Shown piece by piece: positions 52,221-64,000 of a stretch of DNA of 64,000 nucleotides. Every line of letters begins with the position of its first letter. Within the stretch, counting starts at the first letter, position 1. This stretch comes from Muricea muricata (lineage: Eukaryota; Cnidaria; Anthozoa; Malacalcyonacea; Plexauridae): NCBI GenBank assembly GCA_963855995.1, contig OY979725.1:6272118-6336117 (forward strand), read 5' to 3'. Under the pieces are notes generated by a model. It was given only the letters and a program-made list of their open reading frames with translations, was not told where the DNA came from and did no database searches. Made by a program: the position numbers and the translations under genes.

Positions 52221-55200
52221 GAACTTAGTAAATCGGGAATCATGTTTTCGGTGCTCACACCATCGAGATGAGCGAAATAACATGTTGAAATGAGAAACCT
52301 ATAACTTGCTTGTAAACTAAAAAAACGATCTTAGAACCATCAAAATCGCTTTTAAGCGTTGTAGAAGCGATTTGAGCGTAAAAACATGCTCAAGTCACGA
52401 ACTAAAAATTGCCGTCCTAAATCAATCACAGCGACGTTTTAAAGCTTAAAATGGTGTTTTCAGTGTCAAAGTGAACGAGTTGAGCGCAATGATGTACTCC
52501 AATCACGGACCTAAAAGAGACCTTCTAAATGGAAATTGCAGAATTTAGCAAGTCGAGAATCATGTTTTCGGCGCTCAAACCATCGAGATGAGCGAAATAA
52601 CATGTTGAAATGAGAAACCTATAACTTGCTTGTAAACGGAAAAGAAACGATCTTAGAACCATCAAAATCGCGTTTTAAGCGTTCTAGAAGCGATTTGAGC
52701 GTAAACACATGCTCAAATCACGAACTAAAAATTACCGTCTTAAATCGATCAGGGCAACGTTTTAGAGCTGAAAATGGTGTTTTCAGTGCTAAAGTGAACA
52801 AGTTTAGCGCAATGATGTACTGCAATCACGGACCTAAAAGAGACCTTGTAAATGGAAATTGCCGAACTTAGCAAGTCGGGAATCATGTTTTTAGTGCTCA
52901 CACCATCGAGATGAGCGAAAAAACATGTTGAAATGAGAAACCTATAACTTGCTTGTAAACTAAAAAGAAACGATCTTAGAACCATAAAAATCGCTTTTTA
53001 AGCGTTCTAGAAGCGATTTGAGCGTAAAAACATGCTCAAATCACGAATTTAAAATTGCCGTCCTAAATCGAACACGGCGACGTTTAAGAGCTTAAAATGG
53101 TGTTTTCAGTGCTAAAGTGAACGAGTTGAGCGCAATGATGTACTGCAATCACGGACCTAAAAGAGATCTTCTAAATGGAAATTGCAGAACTTAGCAAGTC
53201 GGGAATCATGTTTTCGGCGCTCAAACTATCGAGATGAGCGAAATAACATGTTGAAATGAGAAACCTATAACTTGCTTGTAAACTGAAAAGAAACGATCTT
53301 AGAACAATCAAAATCGCGTTTTAAGCGTTCTAGAAGCGATTTGAGCGTAAAAACATGTTCAAATCACGAACTAAAAATTACCGTCTTAAATCGATCACGG
53401 CGACGTTTTAGAGCTTAAAATGGTGTTTTCAGTGCTAAAGTGAACGAGTTGAGCGCAATAATGTACTCCAATCACGGACCTAAAAGAGACCTTCTAAATG
53501 GAAATTGCAGAACTTAGCAAGTCGGGAATCATGTTTTCGGCTCTACCTATCGAGATGAGCGAAATAACACGTTGACATGAGAAACCTATAACTTCCTTGT
53601 AAATTTAAAAAAACGATCTTAGAACCATCAATATCCCGTTGTAAGCGTTCTAGAAGCGATTTGAGCGTAAAAACATGCTCAAATCACCAACTAAAAATTG
53701 CCGTCCTAAATCGATCACGGCGACGTTTTAGAGCTTAAAATGGTGTTTTCAGTGCTAAAGTGAACGAGTTGAGCGCAATGATGTACTGCAATCACGGACC
53801 TAAAAGAGACCTTCTAAATGGAAATTGCAGAACTTAGCAAGTCGGGAATCATGTTTTCGGTGCTCACACCATCCAGATGAGTGAAATAAGATGTTGAAAT
53901 GAGAAACCTATAACTTGCTTGTAAACTAAAAAAAACGATCTTAGAACCATTAAAATCGCGTTTTAAGCGTTCTAGAAACGATTTGAGCGTAAAAACATGC
54001 TCAAATCACGAACTAAAAATTACCGTCTTAAATCGATCACAGCGACGTTTTAAGGCTTAAAATGGTGTTTTCAGTGATAAAGTGAACGAGTTGAGCGCAA
54101 TGATGTACTGCAATCACGGACCTAAAAGAGACCTTCTAAATGGAAATTGCAGAACTTAGCAAGTCGGGAATCATGTTTTCGGCGCTCAAACCATCGAGAT
54201 GAGCGAAATAACATGTTGAAATGAGAAACCTATAACTTGCTTGTAAACTAGAAAGAAACGATCTTAGAACCATCAAAATCGCGTTTTAAGCGTTCTACAA
54301 GCGATTTGAGCGTAAAAACATATTCAAATCACGAACTAAAAACTACCGTCTTAAATCGATCACGGCGACGTTTTAGAGCTTAAAATGGTGTTTTCAGTGC
54401 TAAAGTGAACGAGTTGAGCGCAATAATGTACTGCTATCACGGACCTAAAAGAGACCTTCTAAATGGAAATTGCAGAACTTAGCAGGTCGGGAAACATGTT
54501 TTCGGCGCTAAAACCATCGAGATGAGCGAAATAGCATGTTGAAATGAGAAACCTATAACTTGATTGTAAACTGAAAAGAAACGATCTTAGAACCATCAAA
54601 ATCGCGTTTTAAGCGTTCTAGAAGCGATTTGAGCGTAAAAACATGCTCAAATCACGAACTAAAAATTACCGTCTTAAATCGATCACGGCGACGTTTTAGA
54701 GCTTAAAATGGAGTTTTCGGTGCTAAAGTGAACGAGTTGAGCGCTATAATGTACTCCAATCACGGACCTAAAAGAGACCTTCTAAATGGAAATTGCAGAA
54801 CTTAGCAAGTCAGGAATCATGTTTTCGGCGCTCAAACCATCGAGATGAGCGAAATAACATGTTGAAATGAGAAACCTATAACTTGCTTGTAAACTAAAAA
54901 GAAACGATCTTAGAACCATAAAAATCGCGTTTTAAGTGTTCTAGAAGCGATTTGAGCGTAAAAACATGCTTAAATCACGAATTTAAAATTGCCGTCCTAA
55001 ATCGAACACGGCGACGTTTAAGAGCTTAAAATGGTGTTTTCAGTGCTAAAGTGAACGAGTTGAGCGCAATGATGTACTGCAATCACGGACCTAAAAGAGA
55101 TCTTCTAAATGGAAATTGCAGAACTTAGCAAGTCGGGAATCATGTTTTCGGCGCTCAAACCATCGAGATGAGCGAAATAACATGTTGAAATGAGAAACCT

Positions 55201-56144
55201 ATAACTTGCTTGTAAACTAGAAAGAAACGATCTTAGAACCATCAAAATCGCGTTTTAAGCGTTCTACAAGCGATTTGAGCGTAAAAACATATTCATACTA
55301 CGAACTAAAAACTACCGTCTTAAATCGATCACGGCGACGTTTTAGAGCTTAAAATGGTGTTTTCAGTGCTAAAGTGAACGAGTTGAGCGCAATAATGTAC
55401 TGCTATCACGGACCTAAAAGAGACCTTCTAAATGGAAATTGCAGAACTTAGCAAGTCGGGAAACATGTTTTCGGCGCTAAAACCATCGAGATGAGCGAAA
55501 TAGCATGTTGAAATGAGAAACCTATAACTTGATTGTAAACTGAAAAGAAACGATCTTAGAACCATCAAAATCGCGTTTTAAGCGTTCTAGAAGCGATTTG
55601 AGCGTAAAAACATGCTCAAATCACGAACTAAAAATTACCGTCTTAAATCGATCACGGCGACGTTTTAGAGCTTAAAATGGAGTTTTCGGTGCTAAAGTGA
55701 ACGAGTTGAGCGCAATAATGTACTCCAATCACGGACCTAAAAGAGACCTTCTAAATGGAAATTGCAGAACTTAGCAAGTCAGGAATCATGTTTTCGGCGC
55801 TCAAACTATCGAGATGAGCGAAAAAACATGTTGAAATGAGAAACCTATAACTTGCTTGTAAACTGAAAAGAAACGATCTTAGAACCATCAAAATCGCGTT
55901 TTAAGCGTTCTAGAAGCGATTTGAGCGTAAAAACATGTTCAAATCACGAACTAAAAATTACCGTCTTAAATCGATCACGGCGACGTTTAAGAGCTTAAAA
56001 TGGTGTTTTCAGTGCTAAAGTGAACGAGTTGAGCGCAATGATGTACTGCAATCACGGACCTAAAAGAGACCTTCTAAATGGAAATTGTAGAACTTAGCAA
56101 ATCGGGAATCATGTTTTCGGTGCTCACACCATCGAGATGAGCGA

Positions 56145-59100
56145 AATAACATGTTGAAATGAGAAACCTATAACTTGCTTCTAAACTAAAAAAAACGATC
56201 TTAGAACCATCAAAATCGCGTTTTAAGCCTTCTAGAAGCGATTTGAGCGTAAAAACATGCTCAAATCACGAACTAAAAATTACCGTCTTAAATCGATCAC
56301 GGCGATGTTTTAGAGCTTAAAATGGTGTTTTCAGTGCTAAAGTGAACGAGTTGAGCGCAATAATGTACTGCAATCACGGACCTAAAAGAGACCTTCTAAA
56401 TGGAAATTGCAGAACTTAGCAAGTCGGGAATCATGTTTTCGGCGCTAAAAGCATCGAGATGAGCAAAATAGCATGTTGAAATGAGAAACCTATAACTTGA
56501 TTGTAAACTGAAAAGAAACGATCTTAGAACCATCAAAATCGCGTTTTAAGCGTTCTAAAAGCGATTGGAGCGTAAAAACATGCTCAAATCACGAACTAAA
56601 AATTGCCGTCCTAAATCGATCACGGCGACGTTTAAGAGCTTAAAATGGTGTTTTCAGTGCTAAAGTGAACGAGTTGAGCGCAATGATGTACTGCAATCAC
56701 GGACCTAAAAGAGACCTTCTAAATGGAAATTGCAGAACTTAGCAAGTCGGGAATCATGTTTTCGCCGCTAAAACCATCGAGATGAGCGAAATAGCATGTT
56801 GAAATGAGAAACCTATAACTTGATTGTAAACTGAAAAGAAACGATCTTAGAACCATCAAAATCGCGTTTTAAGCGTTCTAGAAGCGATTTGAGCGTAAAA
56901 ACATGTTCAAATGACGAACTATAAATTACCGTGTTAAATCGATCACGGCGACGTTTTAGAGCTTAAAATGGTGTTTTCAGTGCTAAAGTGAACGAGTTGA
57001 GCGCAATAATGTACTGCAATCACGGACCTAAAAGAGATCTTCTAAATGGAAATTGCAGAACTTAGCAAGTCGGGAATCATGTTTTCGGCGCTCAAACTAT
57101 CGAGATGAGCGAAATAACATGTTGAAATAAGAAACCTATAACTTGCTTGTAAACTGAAAAGAAACGATCGTAGAACCATCAAAATCGCGTTTTAAGCGTT
57201 TTAGAAGCGATTTGAGCGTAAAAAAATGTTCAAATCACGAACTAAAAATTACCGTCTTAAATCGATCACGGCGACGTTTTAGAGCTTAAAATGGTGTTTT
57301 CAGTGCTAAAGTGAACGAGTTGAGGGCAATAATGTACTGCAATCACGGACCTGAAAGAGACCTTCTAAATGGAAATTGCAGAACTTAGCAAGTCGGGAAT
57401 CATGTTTTCGGTGCTCAAACCATCGAGATGAGCGAAATAACATGTTGAAATGAGAAACCTATAACTTGCTTGTGAACTAAAAAGAAACGATCTTAGAACC
57501 ATCAAAATCGCGTTTTAAGCGTTCTAGAAGCGATTTGAGCGTAAAAACATGTTCAAATCACGAACTAAAAATTACCGTCTTAAATTGATCACGGCGACGT
57601 TTTAGAGCTTAAAATGGTGTTTTCAGTGCTAAAGTGAACGAGTTGAGCGCAATAATGTGTTGCAATCACGGACCTAAAAGAGACCTTCTAAATGGAAATT
57701 GCAGAACTTAGCAAGTCGGGAATCATGTTTTCGGTGCTCAAACCATCGAGATGAGCGAAATAACATGTTGAAATGAGAAACCTATAACTTGCTTGTGAAC
57801 TAAAAAGAAACGATCTTAGAATCATAAAAATCGCGTTTTAAGCGTTTTAGAAGCGATTTGAGCGTAAAAACATGTTCAAATCACGAACTAAAAATTACCG
57901 TCTTAAATCGATCACGGCGACGTTTTAGAGCTTAAAATGGTGTTTTCAGTGCTAAAGTGAACGAGTTGAGCGAAATAATGTAGTGCAATCACGGACCTAA
58001 AAGAGACCTTCTAAATGGAAATTGCAGAACTTAGCAAGTGGGGAATCATGTTTTCGGCGCTAAAACCATCGAGATGAGCGAAATAGCATGTTGAAATGAG
58101 AAACCTATAACTTGATTGTAAACTGAAAAGAAACGATCTTAGAACCATCAAAATCGCGTTTTAAGCGTTCTAGAAGCGATTGGAGCGTAAAAACATGTTC
58201 AAATCACGAACTAAAAATTACCGTCTTAAATCGATCACGGCGACGTTTTAGAGCTTAAAATGGTGTTTTCAGTGCTAAAGTGAACGAGTTGAGCGCAATA
58301 ATGTACTCCAATCACGGACCTAAAACAGACCTTCTAAATGGAAATTGCAGAACTTAGGAAGTCGGGAATCATGTTTTCGGTGCTCAAACCATCGAGATGA
58401 GCGAAATAACATGTTGAAATGAGAAACCTATAACTTGCTTGTGAACTAAAAAGAAACGATCTTAGAACCATCAAAATCGCGTTTTAAGCGTTCTAGAAGC
58501 GATTTGAGCGTAAAAACATGTTCAAATCACGAACTAAAAATTACCGTCTTAAATTGATCACGGCGACGTTTTAGAGCTTAAAATGGTGTTTTCAGTGCAA
58601 AAGTGAACGAGTTGAGCGCAATAATGTACTGCAATCACGGACCTAAAAGAGACCTTCTAAATGGAAATTGCAGAACTTAGCAAGTCGGGAATCATGTTTT
58701 CGCGCTAAAACCATCGAGGTGAGCGAAATAGCATGTTGAAATGAGAAACCTATAACTTGATTGTAAACTGAAAAGAAACGATCTTAGAACCATCAAAATC
58801 GCGTTTTAAGCGTTCTAGAAGCGATTTGAGCGTAAAAACATGTTCAAATCACGAACTAAAAATTACCGTCTTAAATCGATCACGGCGACGTTTTAGAGCT
58901 TAACATGGTGTTTTCAGTGCTAAAGTGAACGAGTTGAGCGCAATAATGTAGTGCAATCACGGACCTAAAAGAGACCTTCTAAATGGAAATTGCAGAACTT
59001 AGCAAGTCGGGAATCATCTTTTCGGCGCTAAAACCATCGAGATGAGCGAAATAGCATGTTGAAATGAGAAACCTATAACTTGATTGTAAACTGAAAAGAA

Positions 59101-62100
59101 ACGATCTTAGAACCATCAAAATTGCGTTTTAAGCGTTCTAGAAGCGATTGGAGCGTAAAAACATGTTCAAATTACGAACTAAAAATTACCGTCTTAAATC
59201 GATCACGGCGACGTTTTAGAGCTTAAAATGGTGTTTTCAGTGCTAAAGTGGACGAGTTGAGCGCAATAATGTACTCCAATCACGGACCTAAAAAAGACCT
59301 TCTAAATGGAAATTGCAGAACTTAGCAAGTCGGGAATCATGTTTTCGGTGCTCAAACCATCGAGATGAGCGAAATAACATGTTGAAATGAGAAACCTATA
59401 ACTTGCTTGTGAACTAAAAAGAAACGATCTTAGAACCATAAAAATCGCGTTTTAAACGTTTTAGAAGCGATTTGAGCGTAAAAACATGTTCAAATCACGA
59501 ACTAAAAATTACCGTCTTAAATCGATCACGGCGACGTTTTAGAGCTTAAAATGGTGTTTTCAGTGCTAAAGTGAACGAGTTGAGCGCAATAATGTAGTGC
59601 AATCACGGACCTAAAAGAGACCTTCTAAATGGAAATTGCAGAACTTAGCAAGTCGGGAATCATGTTTTCGGCGCTAAAACCATCGAGATGAGCGAAATAG
59701 CATGTTGAAATGAGAAACCTATAACTTGATTGTAAACTGAAAAGAAACGATCTTAGAACCATCAAAATCGCGTTTTAAGCGTTCTAGAAGCGATTGGAGC
59801 GTAAAAACATGTTCAAATCACGAACTAAAAATTACCGTCTTAAATCGATCACGGCGACGTTTTAGAGCTTAAAATGGTGTTTTCAGTGCTAAAGTGAACG
59901 AGTTGAGCGCAATAATGTAGTGCAATCACGGACCTAAAAGAGACCTTCTAAATGGAAATTGCAGAACTTAGCAAGTCGGGAATCATGTTTTCGGCGCTAA
60001 AACCATCGAGATGAGCGAAATAGCATGTTGAAATGAGAAACCTATAACTTGATTGTAAACTGAAAAGAAACGATCTTAGAACCATCAAAATCGCGTTTTA
60101 AGCGTTCTAGAAGCGATTGGAGCGTAAAAACATGTTCAAATCACGAACTAAAAATTACCGTCTTAAATCGATCACGGCGACGTTTTAGCGCTTAAAATGG
60201 TGTTTTCAGTGCTAAAGTGAACGAGTTGAGCGCAATAATGTAGTGCAATCACGGACCTAAAACAGACCTTCTAAATGGAAATTGCAGAACTTAGCAAGTC
60301 GGGAATCATGTTTTCGGTGCTCAAACCATCGAGATGAGCGAAATAACATGTTGAAATGAGAAACCTATAACTTGCTTGTGAACTAAAAAGAAACGATCTT
60401 AGAATCATAAAAATCGCGTTTTAAGCGTTTTAGAAGCGATTTGAGCGTAAAAACATGTTCAAATCACGAACTAAAAATTACCGTCTTAAATCGATCACGG
60501 CGACGTTTTAGAGCTTAAAATGGTGTTTTCAGTGCTAAAGTGAACGAGTTGAGCGAAATAATGTAGTGCAATCACGGACCTAAAAGAGATCTTCTAAATG
60601 AAAATTGCAGAACTTAGCAAGTCGGGAATCATGTTTTCGGCGCTCAAACTATCGAGATGAGCGAAATAACATGTTGAAATGAGAAACCTATAACTTGCTT
60701 GTAAACTGAAAAGAAACGATCGTAGAACCATCAAAATCGCGTTTTAAGCGTTCTAGAAGCGATTTGAGCGTAAAAACATGTTCAAATGACGAACTAAAAA
60801 TTACCGTGTTAAATCGATCACGGCGACGTTTTAGAGCTTAAAATGGTGTTTTCAGTGCTAAAGTGAACGAGTTGAGCGCAATGATGTACTGCAATCACGG
60901 ACCTAAAAGAGATCTTCTAAATGGAAATTGCAGAACTTAGCAAGTCGGGAATCATGTTTTCGGCGCTCAAACTATCGAGATGAGCGAAATAACATGTTGA
61001 AATAAGAAACCTATAACTTGCTTGTAAACTGAAAAGAAACGATCGTAGAACCATCAAAATCGCGTTTTAAGCGTTTTAGAAGCGATTTGAGCGTAAAAAA
61101 ATGTTCAAATCACGAACTAAAAATTACCGTCTTAAATCGATCACGGCGACGTTTTAGAGCTTAAAATGGTGTTTTCAGTGCTAAAGTGAACGAGTTGAGC
61201 GCAATAATGTACTGCAATCACGGACCTAAAAGAGACCTTCTAAATGGAAATTGCAGAACTTAGCAAGTCGGGAATCATGTTTTCGGTGCTCAAACCATCG
61301 AGATGAGCGAAATAACATGTTGAAATGAGAAACCTATAACTTGCTTGTGAACTAAAAAGAAACGATCTTAGAACCATCAAAATCGCGTTTTAAGCGTTCT
61401 AGAAGCGATTTGAGCGTAAAAACATGTTCAAATCACGAACTAAAAATTACCGTCTTAAATTGATCACGGCGACGTTTTAGAGCTTAAAATGGTGTTTTCA
61501 GTGCTAAAGTGAACGAGTTGAGCGCAATAATGTACTGCAATCACGGACCTAAAAGAAACCTTCTAAATGGAAATTGCAGAACTTAGCAAGTCGGGAATCA
61601 TGTTTTCGATGCTCAAACCATCGAGATGAGCGAAATAACATGTTGAAATGAGAAACCTATAACTTGCTTGTGAACTAAAAAGAAACGATCTTAGAATCAT
61701 AAAAATCGCGTTTCAAGCGTTTTAGAAGCGATTTGAGCGTAAAAACATGTTCAAATCACGAACTAAAAATTACCGTCTTAAATCGATCACGGCGACGTTT
61801 TAGAGCTTAAAATGGTGTTTTCAGTGCTAAAGTGAACGAGTTGAGCGAAATAATGTAGTGCAATCACGGACCTAAAAGAGACCTTCTAAATGGAAATTGC
61901 AGAACTTAGCAAGTCGGGAATCATGTTTTCGGCGCTAAAACCATCGAGATGAGCGAAATAGCATGTTGAAATGAGAAACCTATAACTTGATTGTAAACTG
62001 AAAAGAAACGATCTTAGAACCATCAAAATCGCGTTTTAAGCGTTCTAGAAGCGATTGGAGCGTAAAAACATGTTCAAATCACGAACTAAAAATTACCGTC

Positions 62101-64000
62101 TTAAATCGATCACGGCGACGTTTTAGAGCTTAAAATGGTGTTTTCAGTGCTAAAGTGAACGAGTTGAGCGCAATAATGTACTCCAATCACGGACCTAAAA
62201 CAGACCTTCTAAAGGGAAATTGCAGAACTTAGGAAGTCGGGAATCATGTTTTCGGTGCTCAAACCATCGAGATGAGCGAAATAACATGTTGAAATGAGAA
62301 ACCTATAACTTGCTTGTGAACTAAAAAGAAACGATCTTAGAACCATCAAAATCGCGTTTTAAGCGTTCTAGAAGCGATTTGAGCGTAAAAACATGTTCAA
62401 ATCACGAACTAAAAATTACCGTCTTAAATCGATCACGGCGACGTTTTAGAGCTTAAAATGGTGTTTTCAGTGCTAAAGTGAACGAGTTGAGCGCAATAAT
62501 GTAGTGCAATCACGGACCTAAAAGAGACCTTCTAAATGGAAATTGCAGAACTTAGCAAGTCGGGAATTATGTTTTCGGCGCTAAAACCATCGAGATGAGC
62601 GAAATAGCATGTTGAAATGAGAAACCTATAACTTGATTGTAAACTGAAAAGAAACGATCTTAGAACCATCAAAATCGCGTTTTAAGCGTTCTAGAAGCGA
62701 TTGGAGCGTAAAAACATGTTCAAATTACGAACTAAAAATTACCGTCTTAAATCGATCACGGCGACGTTTTAGAGCTTAAAATGGTGTTTTCAGTGCTAAA
62801 GTAGACGAGTTGAGCGCAATAATGTACTCCAATCACGGACCTAAAAAAGACCTTCTAAATGGAAATTGCAGAACTTAGCAAGTCGGGAATCATGTTTTCG
62901 GTGCTCAAACCATCGAGATGAGCGAAATAACATGTTGAAATGAGAAACCTATAACTTGCTTGTGAACTAAAAAGAAACGATCTTAGAACCATAAAAATCG
63001 CGTTTTAAGCGTTTTAGAAGCGATTTGAGCGTAAAAACATGTTCAAATCACGAACTAAAAATTACCGTCTTAAATCGATCACGGCGACGTTTTAGAGCTT
63101 AAAATGGTTTTTTCAGTGCTAAAGTGAACGAGTTGAGCGCAATAATGTAGTGCAATCACGGACCTAAAAGAGACCTTCTAAATGGAAATTGCAGAACTTA
63201 GCAAGTCAGGAATCATGTTTTCGGCGCTAAAACCATCGAGATGAGCGAAATAGCATGTTGAAATGAGAAACCTATAACTTGATTGTAAACTGAAAAGAAA
63301 CGATCTTAGAACCATCAAAATCGCGTTTTAAGCGTTCTAAAAGCGATTGGAGCGTAAAAACATGCTCAAATCACGAACTAAAAATTGCCGTCCTAAATCG
63401 ATCACGGCGACGTTTAACAGCTTAAAATGGTGTTTTCAGTGCTAAAGTGAACGAGTTGAGCGCAATGATGTACTGCAATCACGGACCTAAAAGAGATCTT
63501 CTAAATGGAAATTGCAGAACTTAGCAAGTCGGGAATCATGTTTTCGGCGCTCAAACTATCGAGATGAGCGAAATAACATGTTGAAATGAGAAACCTATAA
63601 CTTGCTTGTAAACTGAAAAGAAACGATCGTAGAACCATCAAAATCGCGTTTTAAGCGTTCTAGAAGCGATTTGAGCGTAAAAACATGTTCAAATGACGAA
63701 CTAAAAATTACCGTGTTAAATCGATCACGGCGACGTTTTAGAGCTTAAAATGGTGTTTTCAGTGCTAAAGTGAACGAGTTGAGCGCAATGATGTACTGCA
63801 ATCACGGACCTAAAAGAGATCTTCTAAATGGAAATTGCAGAACTTAGCAAGTCGGGAATCATGTTTTCGGCGCTCAAACTATCGAGATGAGCGAAATAAC
63901 ATGTTGAAATAAGAAACCTATAACTTGCTTGTAAACTGAAAAGAAACGATCGTAGAACCATCAAAATCGCGTTTTAAGCGTTTTAGAAGCGATTTGAGCG
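56145..64000 (+). repeat. Macro-repeat block R2, second copy of 1-9148
   Basis: Matches 1 to about 4256 at offset 56144 and about 5550-9148 at offset 54852, including the rare variants GTTTCAAGCG (6859 and 61711), AAAGGGAAATTG (7359 and 62211), GGAATTATG (7711 and 62563) and ATGGTTTTTTCAG (8252 and 63104). The copy is cut by the window end, so its true length is unknown. The offset change is 1292 = 4 x 323, so R2 lacks four monomers that R1 has. Confidence 0.93.
57113..64000 (+). repeat. Domain I, third stretch
   Basis: G, D and K monomers as at 969-9148, starting with the GAAATAAGAAACC K monomer. It is the inner part of block R2 and runs off the window end. Confidence 0.8.

Larger units (their letters stand above)
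31963..57112 (+). repeat. Domain II, long stretch
   Basis: About 25 kb of domain II subtypes, enlarged by the 7-kb and 965-bp duplications. It carries more kinds of private variant than domain I, including GTAGACTAGAGAG (42313, 43289, 49418), CGAACAAAAAATATCCG (42097, 49182) and GGCTCTACCTATCG (53540, a short deletion). It passes into domain I through monomers identical to those at 1-968, so those first 968 bases of the window are the tail of a domain II. Confidence 0.78.
1..64000 (+). repeat. Satellite DNA array, about 323-bp monomer, about 198 head-to-tail copies
   Basis: The landmark AATA(A/G)CATGTTGAAATGAG recurs at 1, 323, 646, 969, 1292, 1615 and onward to the end, at 322-323 bp spacing and always in the same orientation. 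I found no stretch that departs from the monomer: no transposon, no unique DNA, no inversion. One monomer counted by hand (1292-1614) is 37.8% GC. Length variants come from small indels, such as the 1-bp loss giving TTCGCGCT (2557) and a 2-bp loss giving AAAAGAACCTG (50584). Arrays this long and regular are known from eukaryotic centromeric, pericentromeric or subtelomeric heterochromatin; which applies here cannot be told from sequence alone. Family and species are not recognised. There is no gene anywhere in the window, so this entry also covers every gene-free stretch over 300 bases. Confidence 0.98.

Noticed and set aside
52749..52985. 78-codon open frame on the minus strand
   Set aside because: Antisense reading of satellite sequence, present in one monomer pair only, with no family resemblance.
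1..64000. CRISPR array, because of regular repeats
   Set aside because: The repeat is 323 bp with no unique spacers between short repeats, and there are no cas genes.
1..64000. Ribosomal RNA or tRNA gene tandem array
   Set aside because: No conserved rRNA segment, tRNA cloverleaf or Pol III box is visible in the monomer.
1..64000. Telomeric or simple-sequence repeats within the array
   Set aside because: No TTAGGG- or TTTAGGG-like run or microsatellite is present; the longest homopolymers are short A runs such as the 8 A's at 38135.

Overview
The whole 64 kb window is one uninterrupted head-to-tail satellite DNA array. I see no protein gene, RNA gene, transposon, CRISPR array or unique-sequence spacer in it. 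The repeat unit is about 323 bp (usually 322-323), always on the + strand, giving roughly 198 units. Such an array points to eukaryotic constitutive heterochromatin (centromeric, pericentromeric or subtelomeric) from a long-read assembly. I do not recognise the satellite family and cannot name the species. A hand count of one monomer gives about 38% GC and more CpG than expected, which is unusual for a methylated satellite.

Three scales of structure are visible. (1) Inside the monomer: each 323-bp unit is three diverged subrepeats of 108, 108 and 107 bp. Each begins with TGAGCG and has GTTTT at its position 84. By hand alignment they are about 55-60% identical to each other, so today's unit is an old trimer that was later homogenised as a block. 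(2) Between monomers: several subtypes, set by diagnostic bases, follow one another in orders that recur as multi-monomer cassettes (about 965 bp, 3.5 kb, 7 kb and 13.5 kb). (3) Across the window: positions 1-9148 recur almost base for base at 56145-64000, with one four-monomer length difference, suggesting a macro-repeat of about 56 kb.

Layout: 1-968 is the tail of a type-II domain. 969-18728 is domain I, rich in monomers carrying CTTGTGAACT. 18729-25134 is domain II, with CTCACACC and CCTTGTAAATTT monomers. About 25135 starts a second pass of the sequence found from about 11579, giving domain I again (25135-31962) and then domain II (31963-57112). Within that last stretch a unit of about 7 kb is tandemly duplicated (about 35.6-43.07 and 43.07-50.17 kb), followed by a 965-bp three-monomer duplication (about 50.4-52.2 kb). 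57113-64000 is domain I once more. Junctions fall inside monomers and stay in register, as expected from unequal crossing-over or gene conversion.

The longest open frames (about 80 codons) are accidental products of private substitutions in a few monomers and are not annotated as genes.
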